Below, piece after piece: positions 1-9,622 of a stretch of DNA of 64,000 bases. Both the position numbers and the translations under genes were made by a program. The notes below the pieces were generated by a model, which worked only from the letters and a program-made list of their open reading frames with translations, had not been told where the DNA came from and made no database searches. Every line of letters starts with the position of its first letter. The first letter of the stretch is position 1. Source of the DNA: Nitrospira lenta (GTDB taxonomy: Bacteria > Nitrospirota > Nitrospiria > Nitrospirales > Nitrospiraceae); assembly GCA_945865525.1 (NCBI GenBank), contig CAMBDY010000009.1, forward strand, positions 19,393-83,392, given 5' to 3'.

Positions 1-509
1 ACCTCTACTCGCGCCCCAGCCTGTAACTCGTCGAGCTTCCGTTTCGAGAGGCGCCCATAGTCCCGATACTTCTCGACCTGAAAATAGACATCGCCGGCGG
101 CTGAATAGGCGAGACCCTTCTGGATCAGCGTCCCGACCAGCTCAATGATCTCGGCCATATGCTCAGTGGCTTTGGGCTCGTTCGTTGCCCGCCTGATCCT
201 GAGCTTCCCCATGTCCTCATAATAGGCGTCGATAAACTCCGCCGTGATCACATCGCAGGAGACACCCCGTTCGTTTGCCCGCTTGATGATCTTGTCGTCC
301 ACATCGGTGAAATTCTTGACGAACTCGACCTGGTAGCCGCTCAACTCCAAATACCGACGGATGACATCGAACACGAGCGCGCTCCGCGCATGGCCGATAT
401 GACAATAGTCATAGACGGTCACGCCACAGACATACATCCGAACGATCGTGGGCTCGAGCGGCTGGAACGGCTCTTTTTTTCCGGTTAGCGTATTGTAGAG
501 CGAGAGCAT
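1..509 (-). CDS. cysS: Cysteinyl-tRNA synthetase, N-terminal part (cut by window edge)
   Basis: Class I aminoacyl-tRNA synthetase charging tRNA-Cys in the cytoplasm. The visible 169 residues start MLSLYNTLTGKKEPF and carry the zinc/cysteine-binding start YVCGVTVYD, the HIGH-type signature HIGHARS, and the motif NFTDVDDKIIKRA, all diagnostic of CysRS. The catalytic KMSKS loop and anticodon-binding domain lie beyond position 1. The ATG at 509 is 6 nt after the stop of the dedA-family gene, so cysS is the last visible gene of a surE-dedA-cysS transcription unit. The identification is secure; only the 3' part is missing. Confidence 0.96.
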   Translation of the reverse strand, partial: MLSLYNTLTGKKEPFQPLEPTIVRMYVCGVTVYDYCHIGHARSALVFDVIRRYLELSGYQVEFVKNFTDVDDKIIKRANERGVSCDVITAEFIDAYYEDMGKLRIRRATNEPKATEHMAEIIELVGTLIQKGLAYSAAGDVYFQVEKYRDYGRLSKRKLDELQAGARVE

Positions 510-515
510 AGGCGA

Positions 516-1154
516 TTAGCGCTCTGGATTTACGCGGCGCTTTGGCCAATGGGACCAGAGAAAATAGCCCACGCCAAGCGCCACGCTCAAGCCGATGATG
601 ACGTCAAACTGATGAAAATAGTCGCGCAGGTGCGCCCACTCTTTTCCCATTTTCACCCCGATAGAGGCCAGGAGATAACACCAGGGGAGTGCGCCGAGAA
701 AGGTAAAGAGGATGAACCGATAGATATTCATGCCGGCAATGCCGGCCGGTAACGAAATGAAGGTCCGGACCACCGGCAGCATCCGGCCAAAAAAGACTGC
801 CGCCTCACCATACTTGGCGAACCAGCGATCCGCTATCACGATCTCGTTGCGCGACACCAGCAGATACGGCCCATATCGCTCCACGAAGGGCCGCCCGCCC
901 CAGACACCAACGTAGTAGGCCACCATCGAACCCGCAACGTTTCCGATGGCACCGGCCAAAGTCACCCCGAGCATCGTGAACTGGCCCGATGACACGAGAT
1001 ACCCGGCAAAGGGCATGATGATCTCGCTAGGTAAGGGAATGCAGGCGCTTTCAATTGCCATGGTCACGAAAATTCCGGTGTAGCCGAACGTCGAAATCAT
1101 CGACACGATAAATCGGCTCAGTTCCGTAATGATCGCTTCAATCAGATTCCCCAT
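516..1154 (-). CDS. DedA family (SNARE-associated/VTT domain) inner-membrane protein
   Basis: Polytopic membrane protein of 212 residues. The DedA/VTT motif regions are visible: a PLPSEIIMPFAGYL segment with the conserved acidic residue (residues ~40-55), a G-x-x-x-G-rich helix, and the arginine-bearing FFGRMLPVVRTFISLPAG segment (~120-140), followed by hydrophobic C-terminal helices and a short basic tail. The family is linked to lipid-carrier recycling and proton-motive-force-dependent envelope homeostasis; the substrate here cannot be told from sequence. It lies 5 nt downstream of surE and 6 nt upstream of cysS, so it is probably co-transcribed with both. Confidence 0.9.
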   Translation of the reverse strand: MGNLIEAIITELSRFIVSMISTFGYTGIFVTMAIESACIPLPSEIIMPFAGYLVSSGQFTMLGVTLAGAIGNVAGSMVAYYVGVWGGRPFVERYGPYLLVSRNEIVIADRWFAKYGEAAVFFGRMLPVVRTFISLPAGIAGMNIYRFILFTFLGALPWCYLLASIGVKMGKEWAHLRDYFHQFDVIIGLSVALGVGYFLWSHWPKRRVNPER

Positions 1155-1159
1155 AGCCC

Positions 1160-1948
1160 CTAGCTTTTTTTCTTACTCTTTGGCTTCGGTGCGGCGGCGG
1201 GCCGACGTTCCATCTCCCATTTCCTGAATCGGGCCAACGCTCGGTGATTTGTGGTATCGAGATGCACGGGCGTAAGCGAGATTGCCCCCTGCGCCAACGC
1301 CTCATGGTCGGCATTTTTGCTCCGGCTCCAGGACACTCGGGTGCCGGCAATCCAATAGTACGTCCGGCCACGAGGGTCAACCTTTTCGATAATCGGATTG
1401 TCGAAGCGCCTACGGCTGAGCGAGGTCACGCGCACGCCCGTGATGGACTTGAAGGGACGATCTGGAATATTCAGGTTGACCAATGTTTCATCAGGTAAGC
1501 CATCTTGAAGAATCAATCGGGCAATCTGCACCACGTAGCGGGCACCCGCGTCGAAATGAAATCGATCCCGCCCCTCCTGCGAGACCGCCATGGAGGGAAT
1601 CCCAAGAATCGTCCCTTCCATCGCAGCCGATACCGTTCCGGAATACAAGACATCGTCACCGAGATTCACGCCTCGATTGATTCCCGATACAAGCAAATCA
1701 GGTGGCGCAGGCAGAAGCTTCAGCACGGCCAAATTCACACAATCAACTGGGGTGCCGCTAACCGCATAGCGCCGCGGCCCGACCTCCTGCACGCGCAGCG
1801 GTTTATGGAGCGTCACCGCATGCCCGGCGGCGGTCCGTTCACGATCCGGCGCCACCACCCAGACCTCACCAATTTTGGTTAGCGCCTTGGCCAGCGCCGT
1901 CAACCCGGGCGAAAGAATCCCGTCATCATTCGTCACTAAAATGCGCAT
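1160..1948 (-). CDS. surE: 5'/3'-nucleotidase SurE
   Basis: Metal-dependent survival-protein phosphatase acting on nucleoside monophosphates. The 262-residue protein begins MRILVTNDDGILSPG with the NDDG metal-binding motif at residues 7-10, followed by VVAPDRERTAAGHAVT and the VSGINRGVNLGDDVLYSGTV active-site block (~90-110). The C-terminus is a lysine/serine/proline-rich tail. Length fits the family (about 250). A tRNA terminator ends only ~15 nt upstream of the start, so surE expression must come from readthrough or a promoter inside that hairpin region; no strong Shine-Dalgarno is seen. Confidence 0.95.
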   Translation of the reverse strand: MRILVTNDDGILSPGLTALAKALTKIGEVWVVAPDRERTAAGHAVTLHKPLRVQEVGPRRYAVSGTPVDCVNLAVLKLLPAPPDLLVSGINRGVNLGDDVLYSGTVSAAMEGTILGIPSMAVSQEGRDRFHFDAGARYVVQIARLILQDGLPDETLVNLNIPDRPFKSITGVRVTSLSRRRFDNPIIEKVDPRGRTYYWIAGTRVSWSRSKNADHEALAQGAISLTPVHLDTTNHRALARFRKWEMERRPAAAPKPKSKKKS

Positions 1949-1963
1949 CGGTCTTTCAGAAAC

Positions 1964-1987
1964 AAAAAGAGCTGCCGGTGGCAGCTC
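1964..1987 (-). terminator. Rho-independent terminator downstream of tRNA-Pro
   Basis: On the minus strand an 8-bp perfect stem (GAGCTGCC/GGCAGCTC, 3-nt loop) is followed directly by TTTTTG. It lies 65 nt after the 3' end of tRNA-Pro and just before surE. Confidence 0.8.
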
Positions 1988-2052
1988 GCGGTGTCAGTGC
2001 TGAGAACCGAGTCCACGACTCTCCTGTTCGTCTCAGTCCTCAGCACTTGTTT

Positions 2053-2129
2053 TGGTCGGGGCGAGCCGATTTGAACGGCCGACCACTCGCACCCCAAGCG
2101 AGTACGCTACCGGGCTGCGCCACGCCCCG
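2053..2129 (-). tRNA. tRNA-Pro (anticodon GGG)
   Basis: A 77-nt cloverleaf on the minus strand. Acceptor arms CGGGGCG/CGCCCCG are fully paired, with discriminator A and an encoded 3' CCA. The D arm is GCGC/GCGT, the anticodon stem CTCGC/GCGAG encloses loop TTGGGGT (anticodon GGG), and the T arm is GGCCG-TTCAAAT-CGGCT. It decodes CCC/CCU proline codons. It sits downstream of the MerR gene and has its own terminator. Confidence 0.96.
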
Positions 2130-2225
2130 ACACGCTCTATTCACGTTCACCGTCCCCGGCATTGTCTCCCTGAAGGGGACTGGAATGCAACCGACCAGGA
2201 AAACGAATCGGGACCGTGGTTGGGC

Positions 2226-2570
2226 TCAATACGACTCCAGGATTTTGAGAATGGCCTGGAGATTCCCCCGCAGTTTTTGCGCCAGTTCTTTGGGGCGCAC
2301 CCGCTGGTGCGCGACCCGCCCACGCCTGGCCCAATACCGCTTTACGCCTGCGAGAGTGTGCCCCTCTTCGTACAGCATCCGTTTGATTTCGAGCACTGTT
2401 TCGATTTCACGTCTGACATAGAGCCGCTGATTCCCTCGACTTTTCTTGGGCTTGAGAAACGGGAATTCGGACTCCCAAAATCGCAGCACATAGGCTGGCA
2501 ACTTGGCGAGCTCGCTGACTTCGCCGATCTTATAAAAAACCTTACTGCCCAGCCGGGGCTCGTTCCCCAT
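2226..2570 (-). CDS. MerR-family transcriptional regulator
   Basis: Short DNA-binding protein of 114 residues. The N-terminal half is a winged helix-turn-helix of MerR type: KIGEVSELAKLPAYVLRFWE (residues ~13-33), then FPFLKPKKSRGNQRLY with the wing, and the IETVLEIKRMLYEEGHTLAGVKRY helix-hinge. No effector-binding domain or metal-ligand cysteines follow, so it is a minimal member. It follows ihfA on the same strand, a neighbour order seen in several bacterial lineages. Target and inducer are unknown. Confidence 0.88.
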   Translation of the reverse strand: MGNEPRLGSKVFYKIGEVSELAKLPAYVLRFWESEFPFLKPKKSRGNQRLYVRREIETVLEIKRMLYEEGHTLAGVKRYWARRGRVAHQRVRPKELAQKLRGNLQAILKILESY

Positions 2571-2615
2571 GACCGGTCCTCGCGGTGGGATGAGTGCGGG
2601 TGAGTACCCGTGCTA

Positions 2616-2888
2616 TCAGTTGACGTATCGTTTAAAAACTTGGCTGGGGCGAAAGGTCACCACTCGGCGGGGCGTGATCCCGATTTCTTCGCCGGTCCGT
2701 GGGTTCCGGCCCTTCCGTGCCCCTTTACTTCGTACCACAAAATTGCCAAATCCGGCAATCTTAACCGACTCCCCCTTACGCAGCACTTGCTTGAGCAGAT
2801 TCAGCACGAGCTCAACGATATCTGCGGCTTCGCTCTTCGAAATACCAACCTGCTTATAGATTTCGTTCGCGATATCCGCCTTCCTCAT
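2616..2888 (-). CDS. ihfA: Integration host factor / HU-family DNA-binding protein
   Basis: A 90-residue histone-like protein that bends DNA as a dimer. It starts MRKADIANEIYKQVGISKSE and shows the HU/IHF signature from GESVKIAGFGNFVVRSKGAR through the DNA-arm block GRNPRTGEEI to a C-terminal RRVVTFRPSQVFK. The ATG at 2888 is chosen over an upstream in-frame start because a GGAGGAGG ribosome-binding site lies just ahead of it. A strong promoter lies upstream (2969-2997). The MerR regulator follows 45 nt downstream. The IHF-alpha assignment, rather than generic HU, rests on the family resemblance and the merR neighbourhood. Confidence 0.9.
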   Translation of the reverse strand: MRKADIANEIYKQVGISKSEAADIVELVLNLLKQVLRKGESVKIAGFGNFVVRSKGARKGRNPRTGEEIGITPRRVVTFRPSQVFKRYVN

Positions 2889-2968
2889 GCGTCCTCCTCC
2901 GATGCCACCGGACACTTTTCGAGCGAGTCGTCTCTCACGCTAACGTACCTAATGAACAGTTTCCCCAT

Positions 2969-2997
2969 AAGTTACATGAGGTTAGATGGGCTGTCAA
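2969..2997 (-). promoter_or_regulatory. Sigma70-type promoter of ihfA-merR
   Basis: Minus strand: TTGACA (2992-2997), 17-nt spacer, TAACTT (2969-2974). It is about 80 nt upstream of the ihfA start and the only close match in the gap between cimA and ihfA. Confidence 0.7.
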
Positions 2998-3026
2998 GGT
3001 GTCACGGGCAAATATGTACGACTCGC

Positions 3027-4682
3027 TCACGCGCCGTGGTCCTTGGCGAGTAATTTGTATTCGATACTATCGGCCAACGCTTGCCAGCTCGCCTCCATGA
3101 TGTTCTCGGAGACGCCGACCGTGCCCCATTTCTCCGTCTGGTCACCTGATGCAATCAACACCCTGACCTTCGATTCCGTCCCGCGATCGGCCGACAACAC
3201 CCGCACTTTATAATCAAGCAATTTAACTTCTTTGAGCTGGGGATAGAATTTCTCCAAGGCTTTCCGCAAGGCATGGTCGAGCGCATTGACCGGGCCGGCT
3301 CCGGCCGCAGCCGCATGTTCCACCCTATCGCCAACTTGCACCATAACCGTGGCCTCCGACACCATGGCACCCTGATCCTGCTTTTTCTCAACGATCACCC
3401 GGAACCCTAAGAGGTGAAAGGAGGGCGTATGCGTTCCCATCGCCTTCCGCATGAGCAACTCGAAGGAGCCTTCTGCCGCCTCAAATTGGTAGCCTTGGCT
3501 TTCACGCTCCTTCAGCACCTCAATCAATTCTTGGAGCTTGGCGTGATCCTTGTCTAATTTGATCCCGTAGGCCTCGACCTTTTCCATCAACCCGCTTCGG
3601 CCGGCCGCGTCCGAGAGCAACATCCGCTGGCGGTTCCCGACTAGCGACGGACTCACATGCTCATAGGTCGCGGCATTCTTTAGCACCGCATGGATATGGA
3701 CCCCGCCCTTATGGGCAAAGGCCGAGTCGCCGACATACGGCTGATGCGTGTTGGGCATGAGGTTGGCGATCTCGGTCACGAATCCGGACACCCGCTTGAG
3801 ATGGCTCAACCGATCGCCCAGAACCGGCCGTTGCATCTTGAGCTCAAGATTGGGAATGATCGAACAGAGATTGGCGTTCCCGCACCGCTCGCCGATCCCA
3901 TTGATCGTCCCTTGTACTTGCAGGATGCCGGTTTCGATCGCCATCAACGAATTGGCGACGGCCATTTCACAATCGTTGTGGGCATGAATCCCCAAGGGCA
4001 CGGCACATTCACGCCGCACGACCTGGCAGATCGCTTTAATTTCCCACGGCATCGTCCCGCCATTGGTGTCGCAAAGAATCACCCGTTCGGCGCCGGCGGC
4101 CACGGCCTGACGAATGGTCTCTAAGGCATAGTCGGGATTCGTCTTGTAGCCATCGAAAAAATGCTCCGCATCGTAGAACAGTCTTCGGTCTTTGGAGCGG
4201 AGAAAGGCCACGGAGTCGCTGATCAATTCCAGATTTTTCGTAAGAGAAATGTTGAGCGCATCGGTGACGTGCAGCGACCAGCTCTTGCCAAAGAGGGTGA
4301 TTACCTGGGTCTCGGCCTCCAACAGCGACTTGATATTCGGATCGTTCTGGACCGCGTTACTGGCTTTTCTCGTTGAGCCAAAGGCCACGACCGTCGCCGT
4401 CTGCAACGGAACCGTCTTGATCATCCGGAAAAACTCGATATCTTTGGGATTTGCCCCGGGCCACCCGCCCTCGATGAACTGGACGCCCAGCCCATCGAGC
4501 TGTTGCGCGACCCGCACCTTGTCCTCCACCGAGAAACTAACGTCCTCGGCCTGGGCTCCATCGCGCAGGGTCGTATCGTAGATTTCTAGTGCCGGCTTCA
4601 CGGCAGGCGCAGGTACGCCTGGCGCTGACGCCGGGGCCTGCTTACCTTTTGAAGAGCCTGATGAAGGTGTCTTTCGAGCCAT
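3027..4682 (-). CDS. cimA: (R)-citramalate synthase
   Basis: Condenses pyruvate and acetyl-CoA to citramalate, giving 2-oxobutyrate for isoleucine without threonine deaminase. The 551-residue protein has a ~30-residue Ser/Ala/Pro/Lys-rich N-terminal tail, then the HMGL-like TIM barrel opening EIYDTTLRDGAQAEDVSFS (R and D of the acyl-CoA site), FIEGGWPGANPKD, HAHNDCEMAVANS (metal-binding H-x-H) and GTINGIGERCGNANL. The C-terminal ~120 residues form a LeuA-type dimer/regulatory domain. FIEGGWPGANP is typical of the CimA branch rather than LeuA. The gene is 55 nt after lysC at the end of the aspartate-family operon, fitting an isoleucine role. Confidence 0.9.
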   Translation of the reverse strand: MARKTPSSGSSKGKQAPASAPGVPAPAVKPALEIYDTTLRDGAQAEDVSFSVEDKVRVAQQLDGLGVQFIEGGWPGANPKDIEFFRMIKTVPLQTATVVAFGSTRKASNAVQNDPNIKSLLEAETQVITLFGKSWSLHVTDALNISLTKNLELISDSVAFLRSKDRRLFYDAEHFFDGYKTNPDYALETIRQAVAAGAERVILCDTNGGTMPWEIKAICQVVRRECAVPLGIHAHNDCEMAVANSLMAIETGILQVQGTINGIGERCGNANLCSIIPNLELKMQRPVLGDRLSHLKRVSGFVTEIANLMPNTHQPYVGDSAFAHKGGVHIHAVLKNAATYEHVSPSLVGNRQRMLLSDAAGRSGLMEKVEAYGIKLDKDHAKLQELIEVLKERESQGYQFEAAEGSFELLMRKAMGTHTPSFHLLGFRVIVEKKQDQGAMVSEATVMVQVGDRVEHAAAAGAGPVNALDHALRKALEKFYPQLKEVKLLDYKVRVLSADRGTESKVRVLIASGDQTEKWGTVGVSENIMEASWQALADSIEYKLLAKDHGA

Positions 4683-4737
4683 AGAACACGGTCCCGTGAG
4701 CGGCCCCTCCGGCCACAGCTCACATCATCACTACGCG

Positions 4738-5979
4738 TTACGGTCCCCGTCGACCCTCGACCGGCGCTTGATCCAACCCGAATGCGGTGTGGAGCGAACG
4801 CATCGCGAGCTCCACATACTTTTCATCGATGACGCAGGAGATTTTGATCTCCGACGTACTGATCATGAGAATATTGACGCCGCTCCTGGCGAGGACCTCG
4901 AACATCTTCGCTGCCACGCCCGAATGTGAACGCATCCCAACGCCGACCAGCGAGACCTTGGCGATCGCCTCGGTCACGGCCACCGATTTCGCCTCGACCC
5001 CCTTCGCGACCGCCTGGATGATCGGCAGGGCCTTCGCGAGGTCCACCCGTGGAATCGTAAAGGACATATCCGTCAGGCCGGACTGGCTCATATTCTGGAT
5101 GATCATATCAACGTTGATATTGGCCTCGGCCACCGGCCCGAAAATTTTCGAGGCAATGCCCGGCTTGTCCGGCACACCCACGATCGTGATTTTGGCCTGA
5201 TTCCGGTCCCCGGTGACACCCGACACGGCGACCGCTTCCATATCCTCATCTTCACGTGTCACGAGCGTCCCCTTTCCTTCTTTGAAACTGGAGTTCACCT
5301 CCACCGGCACATTGAACTTCGCGGCAAATTCGACGGAGCGGCTCTGCAGCACTTTCGCCCCCAAGCTGGCCATCTCCAACATTTCCTCGTAGGAAATCTT
5401 GTCGATGCGGCGCGCCGCCGGAACAATATTGGGGTCCGAGGTGTAGACGCCATCGACGTCCGTAAAGATGATGCAGCGATCGGCCTTCAAGGCCGCCGCG
5501 AGCGCCACCGCCGTCAGATCAGAACCACCCCGCCCCAGCGTCGTGACGTCCGACTGTTCGTTGATCCCTTGAAACCCGGCCACCACCGGGATCACCCCTT
5601 TCGACAGGGCCTCACGGATGCGCTCGGCCGCGACCTTGGTAATGCGCGCTTTCGTATGGGCGCTGTCGGTCATGATCCCGACTTGGCGTCCCGTAAACGA
5701 TTTCGCATCGAGTCCACGGACTCGCAAGGCCATCGCCAACAAGGAGATGGTCACCCGCTCGCCCGTCGACAGGAGCATGTCCAGTTCGCGATCGTCCGGA
5801 AGTGCCGTCACCTCATACGCGAGCTTGAACAGCCGATCCGTTTCGCCACTCATCGCAGAGAGGACGACGACGACACGATGCCCCTCCTTGTGCGCTCGCT
5901 CCACGCGCTCCGCGACGCACTGGATCCGCTCGATCGTGCCCACGGATGTGCCGCCATATTTCTGAACAATCAGCGCCAC
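4738..5979 (-). CDS. lysC: Aspartate kinase with two ACT domains
   Basis: Phosphorylates aspartate, the first step to lysine, threonine and methionine. The 413-residue protein begins [14 protein letters not shown] (kinase motif KYGGTS), continues with [24 protein letters not shown] (substrate loop) and [12 protein letters not shown], and ends in paired ACT domains (~265-410) that normally mediate threonine/lysine feedback. GTG start; AAGG lies ~10 nt upstream. It starts 5 nt after the ApgM-like gene and belongs to the aminotransferase-hom-thrC-apgM-lysC operon. Confidence 0.95.
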   Translation of the reverse strand: MALIVQKYGGTSVGTIERIQCVAERVERAHKEGHRVVVVLSAMSGETDRLFKLAYEVTALPDDRELDMLLSTGERVTISLLAMALRVRGLDAKSFTGRQVGIMTDSAHTKARITKVAAERIREALSKGVIPVVAGFQGINEQSDVTTLGRGGSDLTAVALAAALKADRCIIFTDVDGVYTSDPNIVPAARRIDKISYEEMLEMASLGAKVLQSRSVEFAAKFNVPVEVNSSFKEGKGTLVTREDEDMEAVAVSGVTGDRNQAKITIVGVPDKPGIASKIFGPVAEANINVDMIIQNMSQSGLTDMSFTIPRVDLAKALPIIQAVAKGVEAKSVAVTEAIAKVSLVGVGMRSHSGVAAKMFEVLARSGVNILMISTSEIKISCVIDEKYVELAMRSLHTAFGLDQAPVEGRRGP

Positions 5980-5984
5980 AACCG

Positions 5985-7223
5985 TCAGGACCCTTTTGCA
6001 AATAATCGGACGACGAACTTCGTCGCATCACGGGGCGGCACGGTCGACGCCTGCGCATCGGCCTCGGTAAATTTTCGTTGGCTCGCGGCGGCGGAATCGA
6101 CGGCGCTGTCTTGATAGGCAAAGAACCCCGGTCCCGCTGCCCCTTGGCCTTGCGGCACGGCACTCGCATCACAGAAGGCCGCAAGGCGGTAGGGACCGAC
6201 GTGCGCCAGCCCTTCACGCAATGGCCCAACCAGTTCGCGATCGACCGCTTCGATCGCCTTCACCTTGGCGGCGACGTCCGATCCATAGACGACCTCATCT
6301 GGCAACTCCACATGCACGTAGGCAAAATCTTTTTTCTTAAGACTCTCCAGCGCGACCGCCGCGTGGGTCCGCAGATCCCCGCTGGCCAGCCGCGCACCAT
6401 CCACCGCCTCGAGCCCAGCCATCAGGCCGAGCCCCCGATGGACATCACTCTGCGACACGACCGTACCGGTCATCTTAAACCGCTCCGCTAGGCTGGGCCA
6501 GAACAGGGCCCGGCCCTGACCCCAGAGCCACAGGCAATTAGCGGGCTTCTGCCCCGCCTTGCTCCGCTCCTCATTCAGGGGATGATCGCGCAAGATTTGA
6601 AATGACGCGTCCATGAGCTTCCATAAATGGTCCGCCCCCTCTCCCGTCGGTAACGCCTCGGCGATCGGCCGGCCGACCCACGATTGCGGATCCTGACAGA
6701 CTGCGCGCACCTTCCCGTTGACCCATACCATGAGATGGCGGTGACCTAAGCCAGGATAGAACTGAATCATCTCGGACCCGAGCTGTTCATTGATCGCTTC
6801 AATCAATTCACGTGCCTCTTCCGTGGCAATCAACCCGGCGGTCGCATCGTCCATGGTCACATGTGGCCCCAGCTTCTTGATCTTATCCAATCCCCCGTTT
6901 CCCGCGGACGCTGCGGCTCCCAACGTGACCATCGTGCAACGATAGACCACATCCTGCTCGCCAACCGCAACGCCGCGGCTGGCGGCTTCGAATGGACCGG
7001 GGCCCTGATAGTATTGCTTACGGTCGTAGCCGAGGATGGCCGTCCCCATCAACCCGCTCCCTCCCCGCGCGCCCTCAGGCGCCGCAGCGAGGAGCCCCAG
7101 CTCTCCCTCTTTCGCAAGACGATCGAGATGAGGCGTCGAGGCCGCCTGCAGAGGAGTCTGTCCGCCCAATTCCTGCCGAGGCAGGTCGGCCATCCCATCG
7201 GTATGGAGAATCACATATTTCAT
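5985..7223 (-). CDS. ApgM-type phosphoglycerate mutase / proposed homoserine kinase homologue with altered metal site
   Basis: A 412-residue member of the alkaline-phosphatase superfamily, subgroup ApgM/proposed homoserine kinase. Family marks are [40 protein letters not shown] and [12 protein letters not shown]. Between thrC and lysC it occupies the place where a homoserine kinase is needed. However, family motifs are changed: the GSDVAN-type segment reads [14 protein letters not shown], the PDEAGH-type motif reads PDEVVYGSD, and the PDHPTP motif reads FCDASAV. Aspartates are kept but metal-binding histidines appear lost. It may be a pseudoenzyme, a regulator or an enzyme with changed chemistry. 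Fold assignment is firm; activity is open. Confidence 0.8.
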   Translation of the reverse strand: MKYVILHTDGMADLPRQELGGQTPLQAASTPHLDRLAKEGELGLLAAAPEGARGGSGLMGTAILGYDRKQYYQGPGPFEAASRGVAVGEQDVVYRCTMVTLGAAASAGNGGLDKIKKLGPHVTMDDATAGLIATEEARELIEAINEQLGSEMIQFYPGLGHRHLMVWVNGKVRAVCQDPQSWVGRPIAEALPTGEGADHLWKLMDASFQILRDHPLNEERSKAGQKPANCLWLWGQGRALFWPSLAERFKMTGTVVSQSDVHRGLGLMAGLEAVDGARLASGDLRTHAAVALESLKKKDFAYVHVELPDEVVYGSDVAAKVKAIEAVDRELVGPLREGLAHVGPYRLAAFCDASAVPQGQGAAGPGFFAYQDSAVDSAAASQRKFTEADAQASTVPPRDATKFVVRLFAKGS

Positions 7224-7245
7224 CGACGCCCTGCACGCATGATAG

Positions 7246-8304
7246 CTACACCCTTAAAAGACGAGCGACATCCTCCCGCGTCGCTCTAACGGTTTTCGGC
7301 TGAACCGATACGCTAATCGCCGTCTCAGCATCTTTCAATCCATGGCCGGTCAAGGTACAGACTACCGTCTCGCCGTCGCGAAACCTGCCCTGCTGGCTCA
7401 ACTTGATCACGCCGGCCACCGACGCAGCGGACGCCGGCTCGCAGAAGACGCCTTCTGTCGCCGCCACCATCCGATAGGCCTGGATAATTTCCTCATCCGT
7501 CACCGAATCCATCGCCCCACACGATTCCGTCACGGCATTCAACGCGTCGCACCAACTGGCTGGATTGCCAATCCTGATTGCCGTGGCCACGGTCTGCGGA
7601 TTGTCTACGATATGGCCCAGCACGATCGGCGCCGCACCGGACGCTTGAAACCCCATCATCCGAGGCAGTTTCGTCGATTGATGGGCCGCACGGTATTCCT
7701 GATAGCCCCTCCAATAGGCCATAATATTGCCCGCGTTCCCCACCGGCAGGACATGGCGGCTCGGGGCATCGCCGAGCTGATCGCAGACCTCCATCGCGGC
7801 CGTCTTCTGCCCTTCGATCCGATAGGGGTTCAGCGAGTTGACCAGCTCGAGGTGATGGCTAACCGACAGTTCCTTCACAATGGTCAAAGCCTGGTCAAAG
7901 TTCCCCTCGATCTGAATGACCGTGGCCTGGTGCATCATGGCCTGAGAGAGTTTGCCCATCGCAATCTTCCCGGCAGGGATCAACACATAGACCGCCAGAC
8001 CCGCCCGCGCGCCATAGGCTGCCGCCGAGGCGGACGTATTCCCCGTGGACGCGCAGATGACCGCCTTTGCGCCGGCCTCGACGGCCTTCGAGATCGCCAG
8101 CGTCATACCGCGGTCCTTGAACGATCCCGTGGGATTTGCACCCTCGATTTTCAAATAGAGATCGATACCAGGCGCAATCTGCTCCGCCAACCTCGACGCC
8201 CTGATGAGTGGCGTATTGCCTTCCCCTAACGTCACTACCGGGGTGCGGTCGGTCACAGGGAGGAACTTCCGATAGGCTTCGATCAGGCCAGGCCAACGAA
8301 TCAT
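7246..8304 (-). CDS. thrC: Threonine synthase
   Basis: PLP enzyme converting O-phosphohomoserine to threonine. The ATG at 8304 ([16 protein letters not shown]) gives 352 residues and lies 4 nt after the hom stop; the longer in-frame extension would overlap hom and is arginine-rich noise. Visible motifs are [16 protein letters not shown], the PLP-lysine segment [30 protein letters not shown], and the phosphate-binding glycine loop PVGNAGNI. Length and motifs fit the short class II-like ThrC. It implies a supply of phosphohomoserine, so a homoserine kinase must exist somewhere in the genome. Confidence 0.95.
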   Translation of the reverse strand: MIRWPGLIEAYRKFLPVTDRTPVVTLGEGNTPLIRASRLAEQIAPGIDLYLKIEGANPTGSFKDRGMTLAISKAVEAGAKAVICASTGNTSASAAAYGARAGLAVYVLIPAGKIAMGKLSQAMMHQATVIQIEGNFDQALTIVKELSVSHHLELVNSLNPYRIEGQKTAAMEVCDQLGDAPSRHVLPVGNAGNIMAYWRGYQEYRAAHQSTKLPRMMGFQASGAAPIVLGHIVDNPQTVATAIRIGNPASWCDALNAVTESCGAMDSVTDEEIIQAYRMVAATEGVFCEPASAASVAGVIKLSQQGRFRDGETVVCTLTGHGLKDAETAISVSVQPKTVRATREDVARLLRV

Positions 8305-8308
8305 GACA

Positions 8309-9622
8309 TCACTCGTCCTGGCCTTCGACGCGAATGAGCGTCGTCGGCTCGGCAATAAAGGCCTGCTGGTTAATCGCGCGTAAGGCCGCCTGGACATCGC
8401 GCTCCATGGCCATATGGGTCTTGATTACAACCGGGACCGTCTGTCCGTCGCGCCGTCCCTGCTGAAGAACGGAGGAAATACTGATCCCACACCGGCCCAA
8501 TTCTCCCGCGATCTGAGACAAGACGCCAGGGCGGTCCAGCACCATAAAGCGGAGGTAATAGAGCGAGCTAATCTCCTCTATCGGCCGCATGCGAAGCGAA
8601 CGGCGCTGCTCCTGCGGGAACGACGCGGGCGGCACGCGCCCCACCGCGCCCGTTAACAGATTACGCGAAATGGCGATGAGGTCGCTGACCACGGCGCTGC
8701 CAGTCGGCATGGATCCTGCCCCGCGGCCATAGAGCACCACGTCCCCAACGGCATCACCCACCAATTGAATCGCGTTGTAGACTCCGTCGACCTGGGCGAG
8801 CGGCGACGACGCCGATAGCATCGTGGGATGCACGCGGGCTTCGACTTCGTTGCCCACCAACTTGGCAATCCCCAACAGCTTGATCGTACAGCCAAACTCT
8901 TTGGCGTAGGCGATATCGAGCGGCGTAATGTGGGTAATCCCTTCGGTATACACCTCTTTAAAATTGACCGGTGTCCCATAAGCCAGCGCCACTAGGATCG
9001 CCAATTTGTGGGCCGAATCGATCCCGGCCACATCAAACGTTGGATCCGCTTCGGCATACCCCGCCTGCTGCGCGTCGCCGAGCACCGCGTTAAAGCTTTG
9101 GCCTTCACTGGTCATGCGCGAGAGGATATAGTTGGCCGTCCCGTTAATGATCCCGTAAATGGATTGGATGGTATTAGCCGCCAGTCCTTCCCGTAGGGCC
9201 TGGATGACAGGAATCCCTCCGCCCACACTCGCTTCGAACCCGATGTCGACGCCCTGACGTGAGGCCGCGGCAAAAATTTCTTCTCCATGCAATGCGAGCA
9301 AGGCCTTATTGGCGGTCACAACATGTTTGCCAGCCGCAATGGCGTCTAGAATGATGCGTTTAGGGAAATCGTAGCCCCCGACCAACTCGACCACGATATC
9401 GATCGACGGATCGTTCAGAATCTGCTTCGCATCGGTTGTGAGGACCCCAGGCGGCAGAGCCAGCCCCCGATCTTTCGTCACATCTAGGTCCGCAATCCGA
9501 ACAATCTCAATTGGTACACCGACACGGCGGCTGATGACCGCAGCATTCGCGAGAAGAATCTTGGCGACCCCGGTACCAACCGTGCCAAGCCCGATGAGGC
9601 CGATGCCGACGCGCGCGCTCAT
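8309..9622 (-). CDS. hom: Homoserine dehydrogenase
   Basis: NAD(P)-dependent reduction of aspartate semialdehyde to homoserine. The 437-residue protein shows the Rossmann motif [16 protein letters not shown] (~8-23), [12 protein letters not shown], the catalytic-domain block [17 protein letters not shown] with [14 protein letters not shown], and the lysine/aspartate region [20 protein letters not shown]-terminal ACT domain (~355-430, from [18 protein letters not shown]) suggests allosteric control by threonine. It overlaps the upstream aminotransferase by 4 nt and precedes thrC by 4 nt, a tight translational coupling. Confidence 0.96.
   Translation of the reverse strand: MSARVGIGLIGLGTVGTGVAKILLANAAVISRRVGVPIEIVRIADLDVTKDRGLALPPGVLTTDAKQILNDPSIDIVVELVGGYDFPKRIILDAIAAGKHVVTANKALLALHGEEIFAAASRQGVDIGFEASVGGGIPVIQALREGLAANTIQSIYGIINGTANYILSRMTSEGQSFNAVLGDAQQAGYAEADPTFDVAGIDSAHKLAILVALAYGTPVNFKEVYTEGITHITPLDIAYAKEFGCTIKLLGIAKLVGNEVEARVHPTMLSASSPLAQVDGVYNAIQLVGDAVGDVVLYGRGAGSMPTGSAVVSDLIAISRNLLTGAVGRVPPASFPQEQRRSLRMRPIEEISSLYYLRFMVLDRPGVLSQIAGELGRCGISISSVLQQGRRDGQTVPVVIKTHMAMERDVQAALRAINQQAFIAEPTTLIRVEGQDE

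Noticed and set aside
7342..8229. 295-codon plus-strand frame
   Set aside because: Antisense to thrC; Arg/His/Gly-rich with no motif and no ribosome-binding site.
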